Origin: Lomentospora prolificans
Lineage: Eukaryota; Ascomycota; Sordariomycetes; Microascales; Microascaceae
DNA: 64,000 nucleotides
Assembly: GCA_029532625.1 (NCBI GenBank)
Contig: JARFXM010000003.1
Location: 2,418,001-2,482,000 of the forward strand
Reading direction: 5' to 3'
The position numbers were made by a program, and so were the translations under genes. Below are positions 46,538-55,801 of this stretch, piece after piece. Positions within the stretch are counted from its first letter, which is position 1. Every line of letters begins with the position of its first letter. The notes below the pieces were generated by a model, which was not told the origin of the DNA, ran no database searches, and saw nothing but the letters and a program-made list of their open reading frames with translations.

Positions 46538-48028
46538 ATGGATTCTGGAATCGCCTCAATCATCAGCCAGCCGGCAGACCCACAGTCTCAGAGTCGCTTC
46601 TTTGGGTTAGCTCCCGAGATACGCAACCTTATCTACTCGTATGTTTTTGTCGACGAGCCGGTACTTTGCACTGGCCACGATTTCCGTATTAAATTCAACC
46701 ATGACGGTGATCGTGACGACGATGGTGCCCTGGACGCCTCCCCAATCGTGGCTGAAGATGATAGCAACCCGGACAATAATAATACTGGAGGCGCTGAGGC
46801 CGGATCAAACGCTCAAGATGCCGGTCTTCAGATAAGCGACTATAGCTCGACAATTTCTGCCGACCCTGGAGATTTATCATTGCCACAGAACGGTGACCCC
46901 GAAGACCCCGAGGTTTCAAGTTCAGAGCCGGATGGATCTAGCAGCTTCGAGGACAACGAGGACGAGTCGGACCAAGAAGACTGGGGCGATTTTACCAATG
47001 ATGTAAGGTCAAGAGACTTTGCCGAGAGGGGAGAAGACCCTGAAGTGTACCGGGCTTCCGACGTGCTCAGGCCCGGCTGCGCGGGCTCCTCCAGGATCCA
47101 TACTGCACTGCTCCGGACATGTCGTCAAATTTACATCGAGGCTCACCACCTTGTCCTCGAGGGTTTCGTCTGGAAAGGCTGGTACTTCCGGGGCCCACTC
47201 CTCACCATCGAACAGCAGGAACGTCGCGAGCATCCACGGCACCTACAAGCCCAGAAACAAGCGTCCCAGGTTCACTTCTTCACTCAGATGTACTGGCTAG
47301 ACGAACGTTTCTACAGGGAAATCGCCGGTGTCCCGAAAAGTCTCCGCCCTGCCGGTTACGAGCCACTTTTCAGGCGTGTGGAGCATTTTCGAATCACCAT
47401 CCGTAGCCGGGACTGGTGGCACAACGAATATCACCACGACCTCTGGGTTGACCCGTTCCATCACGGAGGCCGAACAAGTCTCTGGCCCACTATATCCGAC
47501 TGCGGAGATTTTGGAAAGGAGCCAGCTCCCGAAACTCCTGACTACGACTGGACTCCACCTCGGGACTTTGGGCCCCGCGCATGGGGATTGGCCTTTCGGC
47601 ATTTACCAAATCTAAAATCGCTCACTATAGATTTCGACACGAGCGAGATGAAGAAGGATAACATGGACACCATCGCTGATTGGGCGGCTCGGGTCTGGCG
47701 ATTCCCTCTAGGCCCTCGGAAGGATGGGTATGCCTATCTCTCCGCCCAGGGAAATCCGATCCTGAAAACGAGCTGGCGAGGTCTACCGAGCCACTGGCCG
47801 TATATCTGCCCGGTATGCCGGTGTGAATGGGCCAGGGCCAAGGTCGAGAACCTGAATTGTCAAGAGTGCGTCCGGAAACAGGCCCTACGAGATCTAAATT
47901 TGGGACCGAGGATGTATACCTGGACCTTGACCTGGACACCTCGGATAGGAAAGCTGTGGGTGCCCACATACACACCTGACGACGGGACCATAGAACCCGA
48001 AGTAGACGTCACTTGGACTGTGGAATGA
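46538..48028 (+). CDS. DUF7730/F-box-like protein
   Basis: A single exon encodes 496 residues. The opening motif F-F-G-L-A-P-E-I-R-N-L-I-Y-S-Y-V-F is the fungal F-box-like/2EXR/DUF7730 start, usually read as a degenerate F-box. Residues about 60-160 are a very acidic Asp/Glu/Ser stretch. The middle has the expected C-R-Q-I-Y-I-E-A block after a conserved loop. Near the end, C-P-V-C-R-C-E-W and N-C-Q-E-C form a possible four-Cys zinc knuckle. There is no signal peptide or membrane helix. The family is large in Pezizomycotina and its role is mostly unknown, with substrate recognition for ubiquitin ligases suggested. Confidence 0.85.
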   Translation: MDSGIASIISQPADPQSQSRFFGLAPEIRNLIYSYVFVDEPVLCTGHDFRIKFNHDGDRDDDGALDASPIVAEDDSNPDNNNTGGAEAGSNAQDAGLQISDYSSTISADPGDLSLPQNGDPEDPEVSSSEPDGSSSFEDNEDESDQEDWGDFTNDVRSRDFAERGEDPEVYRASDVLRPGCAGSSRIHTALLRTCRQIYIEAHHLVLEGFVWKGWYFRGPLLTIEQQERREHPRHLQAQKQASQVHFFTQMYWLDERFYREIAGVPKSLRPAGYEPLFRRVEHFRITIRSRDWWHNEYHHDLWVDPFHHGGRTSLWPTISDCGDFGKEPAPETPDYDWTPPRDFGPRAWGLAFRHLPNLKSLTIDFDTSEMKKDNMDTIADWAARVWRFPLGPRKDGYAYLSAQGNPILKTSWRGLPSHWPYICPVCRCEWARAKVENLNCQECVRKQALRDLNLGPRMYTWTLTWTPRIGKLWVPTYTPDDGTIEPEVDVTWTVE

Positions 48029-49238
48029 GCCTTGATTTGTCTCTTCGAGGGATAGAGGGAGTTTGTGGGTTGGTGGTTATGACCGGGGAAGGGCGGATCC
48101 GCAACAGGAGCCGATCGATTCGAAAACAATATTTAGGGCGGAATGAAAGATACGGGATTTTAAACAGTCCCTGTACCGAGACATCAGAGAATCCTAATTT
48201 AAGCAACATGTGTAGCTTTATTTTTGTAGTATTGTTATCAGGATACCTTGTTAAAAGCTATGAGAGATGGTCTCTTCTGCGTCAAGCTGAACATCGAGTG
48301 CACCACCTCACTTCAGTCCAGCACTCAACGCCTCGAAGAATGATTGGCAATATTAATTCTCAACTTGCATCAGCCTGTCACTCTACATTCTGGACTATCA
48401 TGACTGCATTAGCCGCAAGGCCAAAGCACATAGACGTCTACAACAAAAATGAATGTTGATGGCCGCACGGAATCAAATACAACACAACTGGCATATTTTG
48501 AATACAATAATATTACCCATTCAAGTCCTAGGCGATTTAACAAAGAGGAATGCTGAACAAGCACGGAACATGAATATTTCCAATGTCGGAAATAGTCAGC
48601 TGAATCCCCCGCTAGCATTTTCGACAGTGTCGACATCCAGCTGACAGTCGAAGCAGTGTCACAACATTAGGAATGTTGCCATGTCGCCTTCGTGCATGTC
48701 ACTATGCGAAGATTGCCGTATGCTGGATGCTTTCTTCCGCCCGTGTCTTCCACAGAGACAGACTATGGCGGATCAGCCTGCTTCAACTGGCTGGTCACAG
48801 GCTGGTGACACCCCGGCCGCCTGTGAGTGGGCACTCCAGTAGGCAACGGGAGTCACCCCGCTCGCTGTGAGATTCATGACCCCAAGTTCTTGGGCCGAAA
48901 AAGGGAGGCTATGGGTGCGGATGACATGGGGCGCAACAACTTCACGGGCGTTGTGATGTTGTTGGTGTTGGATAGATGTGACCTGTTGACTTCATCGAGC
49001 ATGACGCTCACTACCCAAAGTCCTCAAACTTCTAAGAAGGCGTGTTGGTAGGCAGTGCCACACGACTTTCGGGTCTGAATTTGGGCAACTCTCAGGTGGC
49101 AGAGCGCCGCAAACGCTGACAATAGCCCAATGATACACTATTTAAACTGATGAGATATCCCTCTCCTTGGGCACGGGAGGTTTACAGCTAGCAAGCTTCC
49201 ATTGCAGGCTCTGTTCGATATTACCCATTCTTCCCATC
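48029..49238. other. Intergenic, nothing supported
   Basis: There is no gene, repeat or RNA I can support. It must carry the promoter of the copper/vWA fusion gene. CTGGCTGG occurs at 48787-48794. Confidence 0.55.
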
Positions 49239-52202
49239 ATGACATGCCCCGCTTCAAGTCTGTTCAGACTTCTCCTTAGCCTTCTACTGGCTGGGTTGGT
49301 CGTCGCCGACCCAGACCATGAGATTGACACGGCAAACTGGCTGCGTATCCCGGTATCGGACATTGACGGCTTCAATCCAACCCCATGGAGATGCTCAGGT
49401 GCTGCGCCTAATGTGCAGACCATTTTGGAATTTCATAGAAACTGGCATTGCACGAACCCAGACCGCAGCAGCTTCAACTGGGGCCGCCGCTTCTTTGGTT
49501 TCCACAAGCAGTTCCTCCAGGGCTACAATCGTTACTTGGCGTCTATCGGCGAGCCCAACATACAGACATGGGTCGCTGCTAAGGATGCCCCTGTTCCTCC
49601 TGCGCACGGATCCAGACAGAAGAACGCCATCTGCACCGCTTGTCTAGACCTAGCCGACGACTTCAAGGTGCCCGCGGTTGGCGGGAGACTCGACACTTAC
49701 CAAACCGTGAGCAAAATAGCCGAGGATATAGTTCGCTGGCACAACCTCAATCACGGCTTCATTGGTTCATCAGGGGGCTGCTCGGATGGCTGCAGTGTCG
49801 AGTCGACCGCTGCCCGCTGCGGAGATATGGCCTGCCCGCACATCTCGCCTCGAGATCCAATCTTCTACCGGTATCACCACCTTTTTGATGATATCCAGGA
49901 CGCATGGCGCACACTCAAACCTACAGACATTGCTATTGTCTTGGACAGATCCGGGAGCATGTCGAGTAACACGCCTCGAGGCGGGACGAAGCTTGAGGCC
50001 GCCAAGACCGCCGCTGCACTGTTTGCGGATCTCCTCGAGGACGGCTCAAATCACCAACTTGGCATGGTATCGTTTTCGTCCAGAGCGAGCTCTCCCCCTG
50101 ATATGCCTTTGACTAGCGTAGCGAATGCTCCCGCCGCCCTGCAGCAGGCACTCTCGGGGCTGACCGCGTCAGGTACAACAAGCATTGGTGACGGTTTGAT
50201 CAAGGCCCAGGAGCTTATCGGTGCTGGCCCTGAAGAAAGGAAAGCTATTCTCCTCTTGACGGATGGAATGGAGAACTCTGCGCCCATGATTGCCAATGCC
50301 ATCCCGACTCTTGGAGATACCCACGTTTGCTCAGTCGGTTTCGGCTTGGCTGGCGAGCTCGATGGCGCAAAGCTCCAGAGTCTAACCGAGCAACAAGGTG
50401 GCATCCACATCAGCACTCCTGACGACCTCGAGTTGCGAAAGTTTTTCGTCTTTTGCTTTGCCAATATTTTTGACACATTTGTGGGTGAGGATCCCTTGGC
50501 GACTCTGGGATGGAACGAGACGATTTCTTCGCCGACTATCCATCATTCTCTTTCCGACGAGAAACTCGTCTTCATCCTAAGCTGGCGAAATACCACTTCA
50601 GGCAGCAATTTGCGTCTTTCCATCACGTCTCCGTCTGGAAGTGTCGTGGACTTACAAAGCCCCGGCGTGGAGAGCAAGGTCGGCCAATCTTGGCATATTG
50701 TGCGCTTCAACCTCCCTCTCCTCGGTGAGAGAGACGGCAACTGGACTGCCCGTGCTGTTCGTCCAATCCACAATTTCGTCAACGGATTTACCTCTCGCTC
50801 GTTTGAGGACCCCGAAGAAGGGGTTGCGCTTGTGAAGAACGAAATTGCGGCCCTTTGTCACGGAGGATGCAACCGGACACTCTACTTCGAGGACTCGTAC
50901 GACGGCGGGCAGTTGTTCGCGGATCGCGAATCCATGTACGGAGGCGCAATTTACTCTCAACCACTGTTATCGGGAGAAATAATTCGCGCTAATAACGCCT
51001 CGGAGTTTGCCCAAATCCTCAAGGGTGGGCAGCACTTCGATCTCCTGGTTTACAGTTCCCAGTATACAAAGGACGAGCAGCCGTATGACGGTGAACTGGC
51101 TAATTCTCTCTGTCGCAGGAGGTTCAGGAGCATTATCAGCGATAATCGCAGAGTCCGAGGTGCTGAGGGCATCTTGAAGTGTGCCGGCACCGCACGCGGC
51201 CAGGGCACTGAATTCAAGCTCATTACTCCAGGACCATCGAAGCTTTTGGATGGCACGACATACCTTACTCGACCGGATGGTGCCATCGAGGGCTCGTATG
51301 AAGTCCGAGCGCTGGATGCTAGCACTACCCCCGTCCAGGCTACCTTTGAAGGTGGCCAGGGAGCAGTTATCGCGGTTGGGGATGGAGGAGAAGATGAAGA
51401 ATATTTCATCACTGTCCTTACCCGCTCAATGGGCAAGGTGAAGCCTTACCAATATCACAACAACACCTACACCACGGAACCTCTGCATCCTACCTTTCAC
51501 ATCCCTGCGACTCATTGGCCATCTTGCGGATATAGCCGGGTCAACGCTACCGTTTCTGTCACGCGCCCCCTGGCGAGTCTTTCTGGATTGCTCTACGCTG
51601 CGGCCCAGTCATCCAAAGGCACCAATCCGACATATGCGGATGATTTGGACCCGAGGGCCATTGCCGCATCTACTCTCAACGCCAGCTCCATCCCGACAGA
51701 AACGCAGTCATTCATTCTCTTTGACGATGGAACGCACGGCGACACCACTGCGAATGACCATTATTGGGAAATCGACCTGCCCGCCGGTTTCACTGAGTTT
51801 GACGGTGAGTATCAGCTACATGCGTACTTTACACTCTGCCAAATCTCCTCATGTGGACGCGAGACTTGCGTTAAGCGAGAGGCTCAGCAAACTATCACGG
51901 TGCACCCTCGCCTGCATACTGAATGCAAGTATCACGTGGATAAGTCATCAATCCAGGGCTACACAGACACAAAGACGGTGACATTTTATCCGATTGATGT
52001 AAATGGATGCCCACTCGGCCCTGGCTATACCGACCACCTGGTCGTCAGCGGTTGCACCGGGGTTCAAGTGATTGGCGTTGGCGAAGACGGATATGGTGGA
52101 TACCAGGCGAATGTGAGCTATGTGCCGGGGAATGGACAGCAATATGTGACAATTGCTCAATATGGCCGCCCTTCAAACCTTATCAAGGTTTATTTGAGCT
52201 GA
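49239..52202 (+). CDS. Secreted type-3 copper (hemocyanin/tyrosinase-like) + von Willebrand A fusion
   Basis: One exon encodes 987 residues. Residues 1-23 are a signal peptide. Residues about 50-222 are a type-3 copper domain. CuA candidates are His66, His70 and His89 (F-F-G-F-H-K). CuB candidates are His168 and His172 (W-H-N-L-N-H) and His213/214 in R-D-P-I-F-Y-R-Y-H-H. That last motif is closer to arthropod phenoloxidase/hemocyanin (D-P-x-F-Y-R-W-H) than to fungal tyrosinase. Residues about 228-410 are a von Willebrand A domain with a complete MIDAS: D236-x-S238-x-S240, Thr near 313, and Asp342 in L-L-L-T-D-G. The rest is beta-rich, with N-glycosylation sequons and a D-D-G-T-H-G-D-T-T-A-N-D loop typical of bacterial extracellular proteins. 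The oxidase could crosslink phenols while the vWA domain binds a metal-dependent partner; this is inference. The ATG at 49239 starts the signal peptide. Confidence 0.88.
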   Translation: MTCPASSLFRLLLSLLLAGLVVADPDHEIDTANWLRIPVSDIDGFNPTPWRCSGAAPNVQTILEFHRNWHCTNPDRSSFNWGRRFFGFHKQFLQGYNRYLASIGEPNIQTWVAAKDAPVPPAHGSRQKNAICTACLDLADDFKVPAVGGRLDTYQTVSKIAEDIVRWHNLNHGFIGSSGGCSDGCSVESTAARCGDMACPHISPRDPIFYRYHHLFDDIQDAWRTLKPTDIAIVLDRSGSMSSNTPRGGTKLEAAKTAAALFADLLEDGSNHQLGMVSFSSRASSPPDMPLTSVANAPAALQQALSGLTASGTTSIGDGLIKAQELIGAGPEERKAILLLTDGMENSAPMIANAIPTLGDTHVCSVGFGLAGELDGAKLQSLTEQQGGIHISTPDDLELRKFFVFCFANIFDTFVGEDPLATLGWNETISSPTIHHSLSDEKLVFILSWRNTTSGSNLRLSITSPSGSVVDLQSPGVESKVGQSWHIVRFNLPLLGERDGNWTARAVRPIHNFVNGFTSRSFEDPEEGVALVKNEIAALCHGGCNRTLYFEDSYDGGQLFADRESMYGGAIYSQPLLSGEIIRANNASEFAQILKGGQHFDLLVYSSQYTKDEQPYDGELANSLCRRRFRSIISDNRRVRGAEGILKCAGTARGQGTEFKLITPGPSKLLDGTTYLTRPDGAIEGSYEVRALDASTTPVQATFEGGQGAVIAVGDGGEDEEYFITVLTRSMGKVKPYQYHNNTYTTEPLHPTFHIPATHWPSCGYSRVNATVSVTRPLASLSGLLYAAAQSSKGTNPTYADDLDPRAIAASTLNASSIPTETQSFILFDDGTHGDTTANDHYWEIDLPAGFTEFDGEYQLHAYFTLCQISSCGRETCVKREAQQTITVHPRLHTECKYHVDKSSIQGYTDTKTVTFYPIDVNGCPLGPGYTDHLVVSGCTGVQVIGVGEDGYGGYQANVSYVPGNGQQYVTIAQYGRPSNLIKVYLS

Positions 52203-54011
52203 AAGAGTGCCTGGATGTAATTTCATTGCGTTGTAGGCCTTGTTTGGAAACCGGGGCCGTCGTGGGTTGTTGGAATTCGCACGGGGCCGATGTCTCCAGC
52301 TGAGAGTTGAGATTCGATCAGCATCGGGACTAATCTATCATCTTATGGCAGTTTTCTTCACTTCTAATAGTCTGTCCACGTCTATTGATACTTTCCTCTA
52401 TCAATGCAGCTCACTCCCTGTTTCCACGTTGCGGCTGTTGCTATTTTGATATAGAGCCATCTTTGCCGTGTCGTATCATATGAACTTCGATCATCTGCCC
52501 TTTGTGGGCAGCTAAAGGCATACAGTATTCCAGAGCCCCTAAACAAGAGTGGAAAAGTACCCTGTACGAAGTGGGAGATTTTGGATGACCCTTGGCCAGA
52601 CTTGGAGGAACTTTTAGCTTCTAAATGTAGGGCCTGTCACCGGCATTATCTTGCCTACTGAAGCCGATAACGTATTCAGACCCATCTCACTTCTAATCAC
52701 GCCGAGGTATGCTGCAGTAGGTGACGCCGAGGAGTGCTGCTCCGTGGGATCGAGGATTGACAACTAGGCTGGCGTAAGGGACATGGAATGGTCAGGTGAT
52801 AGGACAGCTGGACATAGCTGTAGGAGCCTGCATGTGATACCAGGACAGAGCTGGCGATGGAAAAGGATGGGACTTGGGGACGGAAATATTAAGGGCTCCC
52901 GCTTCGAGCTGGGAGTTGCGTTGCGACGTGGAAGGGGGATGGATGCGGAGACGGACTTTGCATAACGATTTCAATTGTCATGATAGTTCACCTAATGGAC
53001 TCTCACCCTAGAAGGAATCGGAAATTGCATCGGCAAACGGGTTTATACGAAATACGCAAGGTCTCATGGACGAGATCGAACTTTTCTACTTTCGAGAAGC
53101 TCAGCACAGACACAGCCTAATCACCATCGCCGATTGGGCGCAAGTGCGCGCGTCTAATAATAAGTCTAATCGGTTTAATGACAGGAGGATCGCAACAGAT
53201 CAACTTATGGTGGTTTTACTTCTTGTGAGACAAAAGCACATAAGCAGCCCAGAGAGCAGCGGCCGACGGCGTAGCCGATGCCAAGCCGTTAGGCTCGCTA
53301 TGTTCCATCTAAGCGTAGAGCTTACAGTGGGCCATGCAGCTGAGTAATAGTCGAGGGCGAGAGCATCAGATTCAGAATGAAGCCGCAGGCGCGGAAACCT
53401 AACGACGGCGATTGGAATAACTAGGGTCTCTCTGTACGAGCAAAATGCTACTTCAAGACTCACGACCTAATTCGCTTAAGGGTTTCGTCTTACCCAAAAC
53501 TTAGCTCTACTCTTTGGTTGGTTTCGTCAAAAGTGCAGCAAATCTAGGGGACCGGCCCGAAGGGAGTTTACAACTTCCATTGTGGTGTTGTTGTCTTGGG
53601 GCTGAGATTTACAAGTTGCCTATCTCGGTGCTCACGCTTCAGTCTCATTGGCGAGAAAGCGGGCCAAGCCACAATAATACTACCCCTGCATGGACTGGCC
53701 ATCGCTAAGCCCTATTACATCCCGACTGCTGAATGTCAGCACAAGACGGATGTAAGGATATCCGTAGGGAGGTGCTGGTCTCGGCTGATTGCAGAGTCGA
53801 TGGTTGGAGACCTCTCATTCTTGACAGCAAGTATCATGAGACGCATTTGCCGAATAAAAGCTTCCACTCATTCGAGTATGAAATCATGGCGGACCCAGCA
53901 CCACCATCCTTGATCCTCGCCCAACCTTCAGCTCCATCATCAGATTAGCCTCAAGATAATACCACTTAAGCCTTCTAAGGACCTTCAACTTTCTCGTTTC
54001 CTAATCCCATC
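52203..54011. other. Intergenic, nothing supported
   Basis: Only short frames without domains occur. The stretch 53820-54011 should hold the promoter of the next secreted protein, with a possible TATA-like AATAAAAG near 53854. Confidence 0.5.
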
Positions 54012-55568
54012 ATGCATCTCCGGGGTTCAGTTGCCCAGCTCTGGGGTATTGTTCAAGTTCTCTCTTCGAGCGTGGGTGTCTACGCTGTCCCTACTCCTCA
54101 GGATGTCAAGATCATCGGTCCAAGCATTATCCCCGCTCACCCGAGCACTGACCAGATCTGCTCCGTAACCTACGATGATCCGCACGAGGTCTGGACCAAC
54201 ACCGGCGCTGCTGCTTTCCTGGCCAATTTCATCAACGATAACACCGCAGACAACTGGGCCAACAAAATTGATCAGAAGACTACAAGCGGCGGCAGCCAGG
54301 GCGTATCAAACCTAGCTTGCACCGATCTTTTGGCTGGAAACTGCGCTTTCCCTCATGTGCAATGCCGAGGCTATACCCCACCTGAGCTGTTCCATATCCG
54401 AAATGCCATGGCCAACGCCCATGCCATGATGAGAGGCTTTCACGAGGTCCTGCAGAATGCTGCTATCGTCGAGACTCTGAACATCGAGAAGCTTGTTAGC
54501 GATTTCGGTCCTCCTTCTGCCGACAACGCCGCCGGGTTGCTCAATGCCGCCTGGACCATTGCCGCCGGTGCTGCTGCCCCGGTCGCCCTTGCTGCGGGCC
54601 CGTTCACCATTATCGCTGGTGTTTTTGGACTCTTGGCGAGCAGCGGAGGAGAGTCTAGTGGGGATGATGTGTCGATTCAAGTCAAGCAGCAGCTATCCAA
54701 GCTCTTCATTGAAGCCGATGAACACCTCAAGAAATTCGCTAGCGCTGTGTTCGGTGGTGTCAACACCAACTTGATCCCCAACCCCAACGACGTGTCCAAC
54801 CCCATCTCCGCCTTCTTTGCTGAGGGCAGGTACTTGATCAAGGTCACGCCGGAAGGTAGCGTGGATGCAATCGTCACAAAGACTATCAACCTTGCCCGCC
54901 GCTTCATCGTAGGTCAACCTAATTAGCGGGTCACAGACGCAATCGAGAATGTTGAAATGTCAATAACTTGTTATTAACAGAGGCAACGACTTGTCGCTAC
55001 CGCACTTCGCGCATCCAACTACTACATTTTTGTTGATGTAGGGACTCTTACTTGATGTTTTAGCAACTGCTCTATTATTAGTGGCTAACGTATTTTCATG
55101 CAATAATATTAGACCGATATCAAGGATCTCGATAGCTGCACCAACGCCCAAGGCTCTGGGTCTCGCTTCATCAACGGGGAATGCTTCCAAATTCACACGT
55201 TCGGCCGTCCCCAGTCTAACCAGGCCGGCGTATCCTCCCGTATCCCGCTCGAGAAGATTCTCAAGTTCGACGACGGCGTTTCCGGCTACGACATTGGCGT
55301 TGAGAACTTTTACATCAACGCGAACGACTGCGCGAACAGCAACGAATTCTTCAATGGCGACATGCAACAGCCAATTGCTGCCGTGGGACTTGACGAGAAT
55401 TCGTATCCGCGGTGCTTTTTCAACTTGCCAGTCATCAAGGCGCCCAAGACCCCTTGCAACTTCCCCGACAAGCTCAGACTCCCCGAGAATTTGGGTATCA
55501 CTGACACCTCGTGCCGTAGGATTGACACCTGTCTTGGCAACCCTAACCCTGGCTGCGTTTCCCTCTAA
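54012..55568 (+). CDS. Secreted protein with hydrophobic Gly/Ala helix, function unknown
   Basis: Two exons (54012-54908 and 55113-55568), joined by a 204-base GTAGGT...TTAG intron, give 450 residues. The frame continues R-F-I into T-D-I-K-D-L-D-S-C. The N-terminus is a signal peptide ending near V-Y-A-V-P. The N-terminal half has paired cysteines (I-C-S-V, L-A-C-T-D, N-C-A-F, Q-C-R-G). Residues about 172-215 form a long hydrophobic Ala/Gly/Ile stretch (A-A-G-A-A-A-P-V-A-L-A-A-G-P-F-T), long enough for one or two membrane passes or a buried hairpin. Exon 2 is Cys-rich (C-A-N-S-N-E-F, C-F-F-N, C-N-F-P, C-R-R-I-D-T-C) and globular. I recognise the pattern as a conserved ascomycete family of unknown function but cannot name it. 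Stopping in exon 1 would leave 304 residues. Confidence 0.75.
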
Positions 55569-55801
55569 AGCATCATGGATAATAACATTTGAAGCCTGTA
55601 CAAACAACGGTTGGGGAGCTACATATATTGGACCATGCGTAGAGTTGAACCGCATCGGGGGGTTTAAGGGATTAAAGTGAAGAGTTTCACCTTTGTTTCC
55701 TAATATTATAGACTGCAATTTTTTCTTTCACTATTCTTACTATTTCACTATCCTTACTAGCCCTTGAGGCTTCTCATGCAAGCGGTTATAACTCATGCCA
55801 T
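55569..55801. other. Short convergent spacer
   Basis: 233 bases separate the stop codons of the secreted protein and the phytase, so their 3' untranslated regions probably overlap or abut. Confidence 0.7.
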
